Shown: positions 1 through 8,076 of the stretch, in pieces
How the letters are laid out: each line of letters starts with the position of its first letter
Position numbering within the stretch: position 1 is the first letter of the stretch
Assembly (NCBI GenBank): GCA_002083635.1
Contig: MSXP01000001.1
Coordinates: 310,001 to 374,000, forward strand
Length of the DNA stretch: 64,000 nt
Reading direction: 5' to 3'
DNA from: Proteobacteria bacterium ST_bin12
GTDB taxonomy: Bacteria; Pseudomonadota; Gammaproteobacteria; Burkholderiales; Methylophilaceae
Translations under genes and position numbers: made by a program
Notes under the pieces: generated by a model
Seen by the model: the letters and a program-made list of their open reading frames with translations, nothing else
What the model was told of the DNA's origin: nothing
Databases searched by the model: none

Positions 1-254
1 AGTTAAAAGCATTGGGCGTTGAAAATGTAGTGCTAGCAGGTTTTATGACCCACGTTTGTATTAACTCCTCCGCGCGTGGGGCATTTAATTTAGGCTTTAA
101 GCCCACAATAATAGCCAGTGCCTGCGCAACCCGCAGCTTGCTTGGCCCAAAAGGTAAGGTGATTGAAGCGCAAATGATGCACGACAGCGCATTAGCGGCT
201 GTGCGGGATTTATTTGGCGTGGTATTAGACGATGTGGCGAGTTTAAAAGCTTAA
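1..254 (+). CDS. Isochorismatase-family cysteine hydrolase, C-terminal part
   Basis: The reading frame is already open at the window edge, so the start lies upstream and only about 84 C-terminal residues are visible. The segment contains GFMTHVC, the T-x-x-C signature of the isochorismatase/nicotinamidase superfamily, with the candidate nucleophile Cys encoded at 57-59. It is followed by the helix and ASACATR strand typical of the end of this fold. Family members hydrolyse amide or vinyl-ether bonds in small metabolites (nicotinamide, isochorismate, biuret-type compounds). The substrate cannot be read from this fragment. The gene ends just before a strong hairpin terminator and is convergent with the next gene. 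Confidence 0.8.
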   Translation, partial: LKALGVENVVLAGFMTHVCINSSARGAFNLGFKPTIIASACATRSLLGPKGKVIEAQMMHDSALAAVRDLFGVVLDDVASLKA

Positions 255-283
255 TCGGACTTTACAATAAAAAGCTATGCAAT

Positions 284-314
284 AAAAAAGCCATGCATCG
301 CATGGCTTTTTTAT
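284..314. terminator. Bidirectional intrinsic terminator
   Basis: A perfect 7-bp GC-rich stem (GCCATGC/GCATGGC, 290-296 with 300-306) and a 3-nt loop are flanked by an A-run on the left and a T-run on the right. It can therefore stop transcripts from the hydrolase on the plus strand and from the haem protein on the minus strand. Confidence 0.9.
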
Positions 315-352
315 ACTTAAAAATGTGTTAAGTCGCTTACAAATTCTAATTG

Positions 353-1123
353 CTATAAATCTTGCTCCCAAGCATTGCCATACACTTTACCGCTGCGCGA
401 TAAGATAAACATTTGGTACATGCTGGTAACCCACATAAACGTAGATGCAACGCTGTAGCCGATGCCGCCAATAATCGTAAACCAAGCAAAACCTGGCGTT
501 AGTTTGGTTAGCCACCATGACAAAATATCAATAATTAAAAATGCAAAAGGGAAAGCAATGGCGATAATTTTTAATTTTTTTGGGACATTTACGGCAAAAC
601 TAAAAATAAAGCCGATAAAGAAAAAGATAAAGCTAATGCCAAATAGATGGATATGCGAAACACGCGTTAAGCCTTGAATGGTCGCCCCCTCGCCAGTTGC
701 CGCGACTTTTTGCACTTCTTCAAAGTTTTTGAAATTCGGAATATTGGGAATAGCACTATGACAAACTACACAGTGCTGCGCAAATACGCCTTTAAAATGC
801 GCATCCCAATCGTCTTTTGGTGCGCCTTTTCTCACCCATTGAATAATATCTGCGCGTACTTGATCGGGCGCATTGGCTTTCATCGAGCCGTTTAATTTGC
901 TTTCTAATAAACTATGCGTGCGGTCGCCATAATAGCTGTACACAATATCGTTTTTGGATAAACCAACTTTACCGTCCGCCATGCCGTGGGTGAGCATAAT
1001 CTGCAAGCCAGCCATTAGTAAGCCCACACCAACCACCAATAAATAGCCTGCAAACAATGCTTTAATTGGGGCAGGCATATTCGGCAAGTTAAGCCATGCT
1101 AAATTTTCAGGAATCGGTTTCAT
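353..1123 (-). CDS. Membrane-anchored c-type cytochrome of unassigned family
   Basis: This 256-residue protein has one N-terminal membrane segment (about residues 23-45) and a soluble region carrying one haem c site, C118-V-V-C121-H122. Three further membrane segments follow (about 161-178, 186-206, 213-235). A conserved-looking SHIHLFG (H157 and H159 region) sits at the entry of the second membrane segment and could bind haem or a metal. The topology suggests that the haem domain lies in the periplasm and passes electrons to or from a membrane partner. It is a monocistronic gene with a convergent terminator downstream and a divergent intergenic region shared with serB. I do not recognise a named family, so the electron-transfer role is inferred from the CxxCH motif alone. 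Confidence 0.75.
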   Translation of the reverse strand: MKPIPENLAWLNLPNMPAPIKALFAGYLLVVGVGLLMAGLQIMLTHGMADGKVGLSKNDIVYSYYGDRTHSLLESKLNGSMKANAPDQVRADIIQWVRKGAPKDDWDAHFKGVFAQHCVVCHSAIPNIPNFKNFEEVQKVAATGEGATIQGLTRVSHIHLFGISFIFFFIGFIFSFAVNVPKKLKIIAIAFPFAFLIIDILSWWLTKLTPGFAWFTIIGGIGYSVASTFMWVTSMYQMFILSRSGKVYGNAWEQDL

Positions 1124-1236
1124 TGCAAATCATTCGAATAATGAGATTAAAAATATTATAGGGTAGATGTGGAATGTACACAAGCGCGGCGAGTTAAATT
1201 GCTAGTAAAAGCATAGGCTGGGATTGAAATTTGAGC

Positions 1237-1245
1237 TGATATAAT
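1237..1245 (+). promoter_or_regulatory. Extended -10 promoter of serB
   Basis: TG-A-TATAAT is a perfect extended -10 element. Initiation would fall near 1252, about 24 nt before the serB ATG. No good -35 box is seen at 17 nt spacing, which is usual for extended -10 promoters. Confidence 0.6.
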
Positions 1246-1275
1246 AGGCGTTATTTAAGTAATTCGGAATTTTTT

Positions 1276-2115
1276 ATGCGTTTAGTTGTTCAAGGTCGCG
1301 CTATTACTGTTGCGCATCTCACCCATATTCACCGTTTAGTCGGTGGCAATACACAGTTTATGCAAGTGAGTGAATTTAGTTATTACTTACCCACACAAAC
1401 GCCTGATGTGGAAGCGGTTAAAACGTTTTGCGCAGAACAGAAAATTGATTGCGCGTTAGTGCCTGATAATCAGCGTTTAAGCCATTTTGGGCTATGTGTG
1501 ATGGATATGGATTCGACTTTAATCAGCATAGAATGTATTGATGAAATTGCTGACTTAATGGGTTTAAAAGCACAAATTTCGGCGATTACCGAAAGTGCCA
1601 TGCGTGGTGAATTAGATTTTTCTGCCAGCTTAAAACAGCGTGTTGCCTTACTAAAAGGCTTGCCAGAAGCGGCATTGCAGAGGGTGATTGATGAGCGCTT
1701 GAAATTAAACCCGGGTGCACACGAATGGATAGCGGCGTGCAAAGCGAACAATATTAAAACCATGGTTGTCTCTGGTGGCTTTACATTTTTTGCTAATCAT
1801 GTACAACAATTACTGGGTTTAGATTATGCCGTATCAAACACGTTAGAAATACTTAACGGTAAATTAACAGGCAAAATTTTGGGCGACATTGTAGATGCCG
1901 AGCGCAAAGCGCAAGAGTTAACAAAGTTACGTGACACATTAGGCTTAAAAACCGACCAAACTATTGCGATTGGCGATGGCGCCAATGATTTAAAAATGAT
2001 GGCAGTTGCAACCGTTGGAGTGGCCTATCACGCCAAGCCAGTGGTGCAAGCGCAAGCCACCTATGCAATTAATTTTAATGGCTTAGATGCGATTGCAGGA
2101 TTATTTACAGCTTAA
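1276..2115 (+). CDS. serB: Phosphoserine phosphatase
   Basis: Catalyses the last step of serine synthesis, O-phospho-L-serine to L-serine, in the cytoplasm. The 279-residue protein is a HAD-superfamily hydrolase. Motif I is D77-M-D-S-T, with D77 the expected nucleophile and D79 the acid/base. A serine motif lies in the VVSGGF strand (motif II), and the Mg-binding GDGAND is at 233-238 (motif III). The N-terminal region of about 70 residues corresponds to a shortened ACT-like domain; E. coli SerB is longer at 322 residues. An extended -10 promoter precedes the gene. Its stop codon overlaps the stop of the convergent DUF455 gene by four bases, so the two transcripts may interfere. Confidence 0.95.
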   Translation: MRLVVQGRAITVAHLTHIHRLVGGNTQFMQVSEFSYYLPTQTPDVEAVKTFCAEQKIDCALVPDNQRLSHFGLCVMDMDSTLISIECIDEIADLMGLKAQISAITESAMRGELDFSASLKQRVALLKGLPEAALQRVIDERLKLNPGAHEWIAACKANNIKTMVVSGGFTFFANHVQQLLGLDYAVSNTLEILNGKLTGKILGDIVDAERKAQELTKLRDTLGLKTDQTIAIGDGANDLKMMAVATVGVAYHAKPVVQAQATYAINFNGLDAIAGLFTA

Positions 2116-2921
2116 TTCAATAGCGCCAGTTCTGCGACGCTAAATCCTGCAAGGCGCCTTGCTTCCATATTAAATGGAGGGCGAAGTTTAGGGGCAGCAT
2201 ATTGGTTTCTGAGTACTTCAAAGGTGTTAATTGGTTCTAAATTACGTTGTTTACAGAGCCAATTAAACCAAATATTACCAATCGCCACATGGCCAATTTC
2301 ATCGCGCAAAATAATCGTCAAGATTTCGCCCATTTTTAAATCGCCAACTTGCACAAATTTATTGTGCAGTTGCGGTGATGCATCTAAACCGCGTGCTTCC
2401 ATTGTGCGAGGCACTAATGCCATTCTGGCTAGTACGTCATTTTTGGTTCTGTCCACCATTTCCCACAAACTATTATGGCCAGCAAAACTACCGTACTCAA
2501 AACCCAATGTGTGCAAATGCGCATTTAAAAGTGAGAAATGATAGGCTTCTTCAGCCGCGACTTTTAACCAGTCGCGATAGTAATTTTCTGGCATATCGGT
2601 AAAACGCCAAATGGCGTCTAGTGCCAAATTAATTGCGTTAAATTCAATGTGGGCTAGCGCATGAATCAATGCAGCACGTCCATTCATTGTGCGCATAGAA
2701 CGTTTGGGTAATTCTAGTGGATTCACTAATCTTGGCGTCAGCGGGCGACCGGGAATGGCTGCATCAGGTGTTAACGCTATTTTTGTATCAATAATTAAAT
2801 GTGGATTCTTATCTGTGACCATGCGTCCCAAAGCTAAAACACCTGCCGCTTTGATTGATGCATCTGATTCGCAAAGCCAGCCCAATGCGGCTTTGCGACA
2901 TTCTATATTGCTCACTGACAT
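2112..2921 (-). CDS. DUF455 ferritin-like protein
   Basis: The 269-residue protein matches the DUF455 ferritin-like family. The segment LPKRSMRT...ALIHALAHIEFNAINLALDA and the later AAEEAYHF and RDEIGHVAIGN motifs supply the Glu/His pairs of a four-helix diiron-type site (E in HIEF, EE-x-x-H, E-x-x-H). Members of this family have no firmly established reaction. A diiron oxygenase or oxidase resembling MiaE is the usual suggestion. It is the last gene of the minus-strand run, 17 nt after the SMP-30-like gene, so it is probably cotranscribed with the redox genes. Assignment to the family is strong; function is unknown. Confidence 0.85.
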   Translation of the reverse strand: MSVSNIECRKAALGWLCESDASIKAAGVLALGRMVTDKNPHLIIDTKIALTPDAAIPGRPLTPRLVNPLELPKRSMRTMNGRAALIHALAHIEFNAINLALDAIWRFTDMPENYYRDWLKVAAEEAYHFSLLNAHLHTLGFEYGSFAGHNSLWEMVDRTKNDVLARMALVPRTMEARGLDASPQLHNKFVQVGDLKMGEILTIILRDEIGHVAIGNIWFNWLCKQRNLEPINTFEVLRNQYAAPKLRPPFNMEARRLAGFSVAELALLN

Positions 2922-2938
2922 GAACTTAATGCGACAAA

Positions 2939-3775
2939 TTACTTGATTTCTATAAAGTCTAATTCGCCTGCTGTCATATCTGGCACCATTAAATATTGCC
3001 CATCAATCGTTAAAGCAATATCGGCTGCGGCTTTGTAGCCTTCTTTCATAACACGCGCTTTACCAGCCACCAATTCGTATATTTTGCCAGTTTTCCAATC
3101 GCTGATGATGATTTTACCTGCTTTGGTTTTTACCATGCCATCGCCACCACCAAAGCCTGTACCAATTTTGGTGGTGGCGCCTGTGCTTAGATTCACGCGA
3201 TATAAAATACCTGATTCAAAATCTACTGATAACAAATTATTACGGCCTTCAAACAGCAAACCATTGGGCGCCAAAATATCGGGGTTTTTGCTATCAGCAA
3301 TAACGGTAATTGGCGAACCACCTTTAGCGATTTTATAAATTTGGCCGCCAGATTTTAAATCACCGCTGTCACTCACGTATAAGTTGCCTAATTTATCGGC
3401 TTCTATGTCGTTCAAAAAAACAGGTGTACCGGGGAAAGCCATTTGTGCGCCATATACTTGCCAAGTGCCGTCCTTGCTTACTTCTAGCACACGGTTTTTA
3501 TCGGCCACATATAGTTTATCGCCAAATATCGCCATACCTTTCGGGTCATCCATGCCTTTTGCAAAAACGGTTACATTACCTTTTTTGTCGACTTTACTAA
3601 TTTGGCCGTCGCCATCTTTGCCAAACTCCACAATCTCAGAAATATAAATGCTGCCATCTTTGCCTTGAACCACTGATTCAGGTGTTTTTAGCCCTGTGAT
3701 TTTTGTGGGTAATTCTGATTTTGCATAAATAGAGGTGGTATGTATTAAAGCTATAATCAGTAGTATTTTTTTCAT
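2939..3775 (-). CDS. Secreted SMP-30/gluconolactonase-like beta-propeller protein
   Basis: The 278-residue protein begins with a clear signal peptide (KKILLIIALIHTTSIYA, cleavage after about residue 18). The rest consists of repeated propeller blades such as PESVVQGKDGSIYISE, DPKGMAIFGDKLYVAD, NDIEADKLGNLYVSD and APNGLLFEG. This is the pattern of the SMP-30/gluconolactonase/LRE and NHL families, many of which bind a divalent metal and hydrolyse lactones. It sits downstream of a PQQ-type sugar dehydrogenase, whose product would be a lactone, so periplasmic lactone hydrolysis is an attractive inference. It could equally be a non-enzymatic propeller. Confidence 0.75.
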   Translation of the reverse strand: MKKILLIIALIHTTSIYAKSELPTKITGLKTPESVVQGKDGSIYISEIVEFGKDGDGQISKVDKKGNVTVFAKGMDDPKGMAIFGDKLYVADKNRVLEVSKDGTWQVYGAQMAFPGTPVFLNDIEADKLGNLYVSDSGDLKSGGQIYKIAKGGSPITVIADSKNPDILAPNGLLFEGRNNLLSVDFESGILYRVNLSTGATTKIGTGFGGGDGMVKTKAGKIIISDWKTGKIYELVAGKARVMKEGYKAAADIALTIDGQYLMVPDMTAGELDFIEIK

Positions 3776-3821
3776 TTAAATCGGCCTTTAATAGGAGTTG
3801 AGAACCAGAATATGGTGATTA

Positions 3822-4442
3822 TTAAAAATAAATTTTTTGCGCAGGTAAGTCATCAAGCGCTGCGCAAAGTGCTTTTGAATCGTTATTAATCGTTGAATTT
3901 TGCTTGGCTTGATGCAGTGCATTTAAGAATGCTTGGTCGGTTTGTAGTTTCGACATGATTTTTTCTACAGCCTTGGTGTAGGCTTTTTCCATGGAAAAAT
4001 CAGGTTGAATCATTAAGTCGCCACTTTGCTGAGCCTGTTGCTTAATAGTTAAAATAGGCGCATTAACATCAGGTAAAGGCGTGCTATTGATAAAAACTTT
4101 CGCAGTAATATCGCTGTAAAACACACGAAACTGAGCGTTGTAAAACATACGTGGTTCTAACTGTAAAACAATATTTGCATCATGCCCGTTATCGCATACC
4201 TGTGCATCTGCAAAATATTTTTTCAGCACATTTAAGCTCACTTTTTCGGCCATTGGTCCTTTTAAATGCCATACATCTCTAAAATAATGCATCAGGCGAA
4301 CGGGGTGATGGTAGTGAGTTTTAGCAATGTGAATGGCAACATTTGCTGAATTTAAATCAGTGGCAGCTTGAGCCAGTAGAATGTGGCTATAAAAACTACA
4401 ACTTAAAATGATGAGGTACTTAAATAGACGATGGTTATGCAT
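3822..4442 (-). CDS. Secreted protein of unknown function
   Basis: A 206-residue protein that I do not recognise. It has an N-terminal signal peptide (LFKYLIILSCSFYSHILLAQA, cleavage near residue 27). The mature chain is soluble, with no haem, metal or lipobox motif that I can see. A pair of Cys residues, in VCDNGHD and ALCAALDD, could form a disulfide. It lies between the sugar dehydrogenase (57 nt upstream) and the SMP-30-like gene (46 nt downstream) in the same orientation, so it is probably part of the same periplasmic operon and may assist that pathway. Confidence 0.65.
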   Translation of the reverse strand: MHNHRLFKYLIILSCSFYSHILLAQAATDLNSANVAIHIAKTHYHHPVRLMHYFRDVWHLKGPMAEKVSLNVLKKYFADAQVCDNGHDANIVLQLEPRMFYNAQFRVFYSDITAKVFINSTPLPDVNAPILTIKQQAQQSGDLMIQPDFSMEKAYTKAVEKIMSKLQTDQAFLNALHQAKQNSTINNDSKALCAALDDLPAQKIYF

Positions 4443-4499
4443 AATTTATTTTAACAAATAGATTTTCTTAAATTGTAGGGTTGGATACGCGTGAAAAAG

Positions 4500-5711
4500 T
4501 TATTTTGGTTTGTGGCTGATGCGGTAAATATAGCCTGCGCGGTCATCGGAAACATAAAGCGCGCCATCTGCCCCAACAATCACGTCAGTTGGTCGACCCC
4601 AAACGCCATTTGCAGATAGCCAGCCGGTTGCGAAATCACTGACTTCCGTTGGTTTGTCGCCATTGAATTTTACGCGCACCAATTTATAGCCACTCGGGTT
4701 TTGTCGGTTCCAAGAGCCATGTAAGGCCACAATCGCATCATTTTTATATTCGGCAGGCCAATTGGTTTTATCTAAAAAGCTAATACCAATCGGTGTGGAA
4801 TGCGAAATAAATGTAATGGCAGGTGGCGTGGCGGTTTGGCAAAAATCATCCGCGCCCAAAAAATTTGGGTCTTGTAGCATAGTTAAGTCCGCTGGGTTGG
4901 CCCAGCAATAAGGCCATCCGTAGTGCTTTCCTGCTTCAATTTTATTCAAATGTTCAGGCGGAATTTCATCATTCACTTTGCCGTTTTTAGTGCTAGAACG
5001 CATATCAGAGCCATTGTTTGTGGCAAACATAGCGCCTGTTTTTGGATGCCATGCAAAGCCCTGGCTATTGCGTAAACCTTTTGCCCAAGTGGGGTCTGGT
5101 GCGTGTCTGCCTAATGTTACTAAGCTGCCAGCAGATTTGCCTTCAAGCGTATAGCGCTGGATGGTGGCGCGCGTAGGGTCGTCTTCAACACACACATTAC
5201 AGCTAGAGCCAACGTTAATATAAAGGTGATTATCTGGCCCCAATTTAATGGTTTTAAGCGTATGGTGACCAGAAGCCAAGTTGTTGATAAATGGCTGCGG
5301 CGCAGACCATACCCCATTTTTTTGCGTTAATTTAACTACAGAGTCTTCATTTGCAATCAGCAAAAAATCATTTACAAAAACCAAGCTGTTGGGTGAGTTT
5401 AGGTTTTTCGCAATCACCACCGGGGTTTCAGCTACACCGTCTTTATTGGCATCAGGCAGCATTAATACTTGGTTTGATTTGGCAGAGGCAACATACAAAC
5501 GGCCTGCTTTATCAAGAGTCATCATGCGTGGCAGGCCGTAATTTTCGGCTAAGCTTGCAAATATCGTTACCTCAAAACCTGCTGGCAGTTTAAGTGCGAT
5601 TTGGTTTGGTGGGGCAACAGGCTCTGCACCGTAAACACAGCCAAGGCTAGTTAATTGGCACAATGCAATGGAAAGATACAGACTGATTTGGTGAAGGAAT
5701 GCACTTAACAT
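4500..5711 (-). CDS. PQQ-dependent sugar dehydrogenase-like protein (sorbosone dehydrogenase family)
   Basis: The 403-residue protein has a signal peptide (about residues 1-29) and the beta-propeller of the soluble glucose/sorbosone dehydrogenase family. Recognisable blades include YGLPRMMTLDKAGRLYVAS, NSQGFAWHP and HGSWNRQNPSGYKLV, and the end is DVIVGADGALYVSDDRAGYIYRI. Members use PQQ and Ca to oxidise sugars in the periplasm and pass electrons to a c-type cytochrome, and a cytochrome c gene lies upstream in the same run. The pair in SCNVC could form a disulfide. Not every member binds PQQ, so the cofactor is inferred. The start codon sits inside the palindrome TTAACATGTTAA, and the gene starts 27 nt after the flavoprotein stop. 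Confidence 0.8.
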   Translation of the reverse strand: MLSAFLHQISLYLSIALCQLTSLGCVYGAEPVAPPNQIALKLPAGFEVTIFASLAENYGLPRMMTLDKAGRLYVASAKSNQVLMLPDANKDGVAETPVVIAKNLNSPNSLVFVNDFLLIANEDSVVKLTQKNGVWSAPQPFINNLASGHHTLKTIKLGPDNHLYINVGSSCNVCVEDDPTRATIQRYTLEGKSAGSLVTLGRHAPDPTWAKGLRNSQGFAWHPKTGAMFATNNGSDMRSSTKNGKVNDEIPPEHLNKIEAGKHYGWPYCWANPADLTMLQDPNFLGADDFCQTATPPAITFISHSTPIGISFLDKTNWPAEYKNDAIVALHGSWNRQNPSGYKLVRVKFNGDKPTEVSDFATGWLSANGVWGRPTDVIVGADGALYVSDDRAGYIYRISHKPK

Positions 5712-5738
5712 GTTAATTGAGGCGAAAATGTGTAGACA

Positions 5739-7055
5739 CTAAGTTAACACATCTGACCAAATATTGCTGGCCCATGCACTTGCGTATTGACCCTCTAATT
5801 CAGAGGGATGCATTGATACACCGCCACCCTCGGCCGACACCATTATTTTTTTTGCTTCATCATAACGATATACATTGGCAACATGCATTGCCTGCTTATC
5901 GTCCACATAGCTGTAACAAGTATTGGCGAAAACAGGGCTTGGGTCAGGTGCGCGATGGTGCATGAGTTCGACAATCGCGCTGGCGCAAACCCGCGCTTGA
6001 CTGGTTGCCATATGTGCCGATTTTGGCAGGGCAGCCGAAACCGAATCGCCAATCACATGAATATTGGGCGCTAACTTGGATTCATAGGTTAAAAAATTGA
6101 CTTCGCACCAGCGTTTATCGATATTATTTAAACCAGCCATTTGCGATGGCTTGCCTGCGCGCTGCGGTGGAATAATATTCAGCACATTGGCAGACACCGT
6201 TTCAAAATCTGTTTTAACCGTTTTGCTTTTAATATCCACTTCCAGCACAACGTTGTTAGGCCGGTAATCAATAATGCCAGCGTACATCTCACTGAAAACT
6301 TTGGTGAACAAACCTTTTTTAGAGGTGATTTCTGGGTTGGCATCCAGCACAATTACTTTGCTATTGGGTTTGTACTGTTTGAAATAACTCGCCACTTGGC
6401 AGGCGCGCTCATAAGGGCCTGGTGGGCAGCGATAGGGCGCTTTGGGTACGTTCATCACAAACACGCCGCCATCAGACATACTTTCTAATTGTGAACGCAA
6501 GTTAACCGTTTGCCAGCCTGCTTTCCATGCGTGTGGAATGGCCTGCTGCGCTTCGGCCGATTGCAAATTTGGTAGCGAATCGTAAATCAAATCAATACCA
6601 GGCGCGATGATTAATCTGTCGTAACTGATTTCTCCGCGTTTCATACTCACTTTTTTATTAGCAGTATCGATTGCGGTAACTTCATCATTAACCCATTGCA
6701 CGCCATGATTTTTTTTGACTAAATCGTAACCAAAAGTGAGGTCGTTAATCGATTTGCTGCCGCCAAGTACCAAATTGCTGAGCGGACAAGACACAAACTG
6801 GCTAGATTTTTCAATCACCACGACATCAATAGTATTAGCGCTCCACATGCGAATATATTTGGCTGCTGTTGCTCCCGCATAGCCACCACCAATTACGACC
6901 ACGCGGCCTAGTGTAGATTTTTTTTCGCGCGATACACAACCACTGATTAACGGAAGGCTAGATAGTAATAAGCTTGTGGCGCCCGCCGCTTTAATAAAGT
7001 CACGGCGGCTATTATTCATCATGTCGTTATTTTTAGATTTAGTCATGATTAACAT
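5739..7055 (-). CDS. fccB: Flavocytochrome c sulfide dehydrogenase-like flavoprotein subunit
   Basis: The 438-residue protein resembles FccB, the FAD subunit that oxidises sulfide in the periplasm. It has the dinucleotide-binding GGGYAG at 56-61. The two redox-active cysteines expected near the flavin are C210, in YRCPPGPYERA, and C317, in RWCEVN. The C-terminal flavocytochrome domain is present. The N-terminus carries a Tat motif, S16-R-R-D-F-I-K22, followed by a hydrophobic stretch ending L-I-S-G-C40, which also reads as a lipobox. The mature protein might therefore be a Tat-exported lipoprotein. It overlaps the cytochrome gene by 17 bp, consistent with a heterodimer. No clear ribosome site distinguishes the start at 7055 from in-frame ATGs at 7046 and 7022. 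Confidence 0.85.
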   Translation of the reverse strand: MLIMTKSKNNDMMNNSRRDFIKAAGATSLLLSSLPLISGCVSREKKSTLGRVVVIGGGYAGATAAKYIRMWSANTIDVVVIEKSSQFVSCPLSNLVLGGSKSINDLTFGYDLVKKNHGVQWVNDEVTAIDTANKKVSMKRGEISYDRLIIAPGIDLIYDSLPNLQSAEAQQAIPHAWKAGWQTVNLRSQLESMSDGGVFVMNVPKAPYRCPPGPYERACQVASYFKQYKPNSKVIVLDANPEITSKKGLFTKVFSEMYAGIIDYRPNNVVLEVDIKSKTVKTDFETVSANVLNIIPPQRAGKPSQMAGLNNIDKRWCEVNFLTYESKLAPNIHVIGDSVSAALPKSAHMATSQARVCASAIVELMHHRAPDPSPVFANTCYSYVDDKQAMHVANVYRYDEAKKIMVSAEGGGVSMHPSELEGQYASAWASNIWSDVLT

Positions 7056-7428
7056 CTAATAATTGTGGTTTAAGGCTAATTGCGGGTATTGGTTTTTGTG
7101 CGGAAAAATAGTCGGCTAATTGATTAATTTCTTCAACTTGCAAACCTTTTGCATGGCGGTGCATCACGGTCGCAGGCCTATCACCATTTTTAAAAGCCAT
7201 TAGCTGCGCAATAAAATAGCTTTTATTCATACCGGCAAGCACAGAATTGTTGCTGATATTACTTTGTACAGCATTACCATTGCTGCCATGACAAGCAGCA
7301 CAAGATGCTGCAAGCGTGCGAATGTGGATATTGGACGTTGATAAAACAATATCCCCAGCAGCAAGGCCTTTAGTGGCAAAGCTACCTGATGATATTAAAA
7401 TAAAGCAGGCAATCAATTGTTTATGCAT
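7039..7428 (-). CDS. fccA: Periplasmic monohaem cytochrome c, partner of the FccB-like flavoprotein
   Basis: The 129-residue protein has a signal peptide ending near GLAAG (residue 25) and one haem c motif, C43-A-A-C46-H47. A likely distal Met lies in TVMHRHAKGL near residue 88. Length and layout match class I cytochromes of the c553 type that form the electron-accepting subunit of flavocytochrome c sulfide dehydrogenases. Its 3' end overlaps the flavoprotein gene by 17 bp, which supports a stable complex. The classical FccA of Allochromatium is dihaem; this version is monohaem. As first gene of the minus-strand operon it should follow the promoter in 7429-7528, where I see no convincing -35/-10 pair. 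Confidence 0.8.
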   Translation of the reverse strand: MHKQLIACFILISSGSFATKGLAAGDIVLSTSNIHIRTLAASCAACHGSNGNAVQSNISNNSVLAGMNKSYFIAQLMAFKNGDRPATVMHRHAKGLQVEEINQLADYFSAQKPIPAISLKPQLLDVNHD

Positions 7429-7528
7429 TTTTAGTGTTAATTCATTGGATGAAGCACCATTCTAAACAATTTGTGCTAATGATGTTGTGACTTCTATCAC
7501 CGCCTAACATCAAAGCTTTTGCAGCGAT

Positions 7529-8020
7529 TTAGAAGCATTTTTCATCTTGGCAACCGTCATCTTTAACACCTAATGAAGTTAACAGTTTCACCATATCAGC
7601 GCCACGCTCGCCTTCGTCTTTCATGACACGAAGAATGGAGATGTCAGCTTTCATTTTTTTATTGATGTCAGCACCTTTTTCAGCAAGATATTTAACAACG
7701 CTTTCGTGATTATCAAAAGCAGCTAAATGGAATGCAGTCATTTTGGTAACAGGATGCACGTAGTTAAGATCTGCACCTTGGTCGGTTAAATATTTAACCA
7801 TTTCAAGCTGACCTTTGGTCGATGCCATTTGTACAGGCGACCAAGCAAAGAACTTTTCGTTAACAACTTTTGCATCTTTTGCAACAAATTGTTTAACAAC
7901 TTTAATATCACCTTTGCCAATTGCATCAGTAAATTCTACAGATTCATCATCTGTCATTGCAAATGCGTGCATTGATAAACTTAAAGCCAAAACTGTAAAA
8001 AGTGCTTTTAATAATTTCAT
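7529..8020 (-). CDS. Secreted ankyrin-repeat protein
   Basis: The 163-residue protein has a signal peptide (MKLLKALFTVLALSLSMHAFA) followed by about three ankyrin repeats: SPVQMASTKGQLEMVKYLTDQGADL, TAFHLAAFDNHESVVKYLAEKGADI and a weaker last one. It ends in a short Cys-containing tail (DDGCQDEKC). Ankyrin repeats mediate protein binding, and small periplasmic members are common in betaproteobacteria without assigned partners. I chose the ATG at 8020 because a GGAG ribosome site sits nine bases upstream. A longer reading from a TTG at 8035 would place that GGAG inside the gene. It lies 56 nt after purL but on its own signals looks independent. Confidence 0.85.
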   Translation of the reverse strand: MKLLKALFTVLALSLSMHAFAMTDDESVEFTDAIGKGDIKVVKQFVAKDAKVVNEKFFAWSPVQMASTKGQLEMVKYLTDQGADLNYVHPVTKMTAFHLAAFDNHESVVKYLAEKGADINKKMKADISILRVMKDEGERGADMVKLLTSLGVKDDGCQDEKCF

Positions 8021-8076
8021 TCTAGTTTTCTCCAACTTTATAATTTTAAGGCGCTTAATTTTGGCAAAATGCCAAC

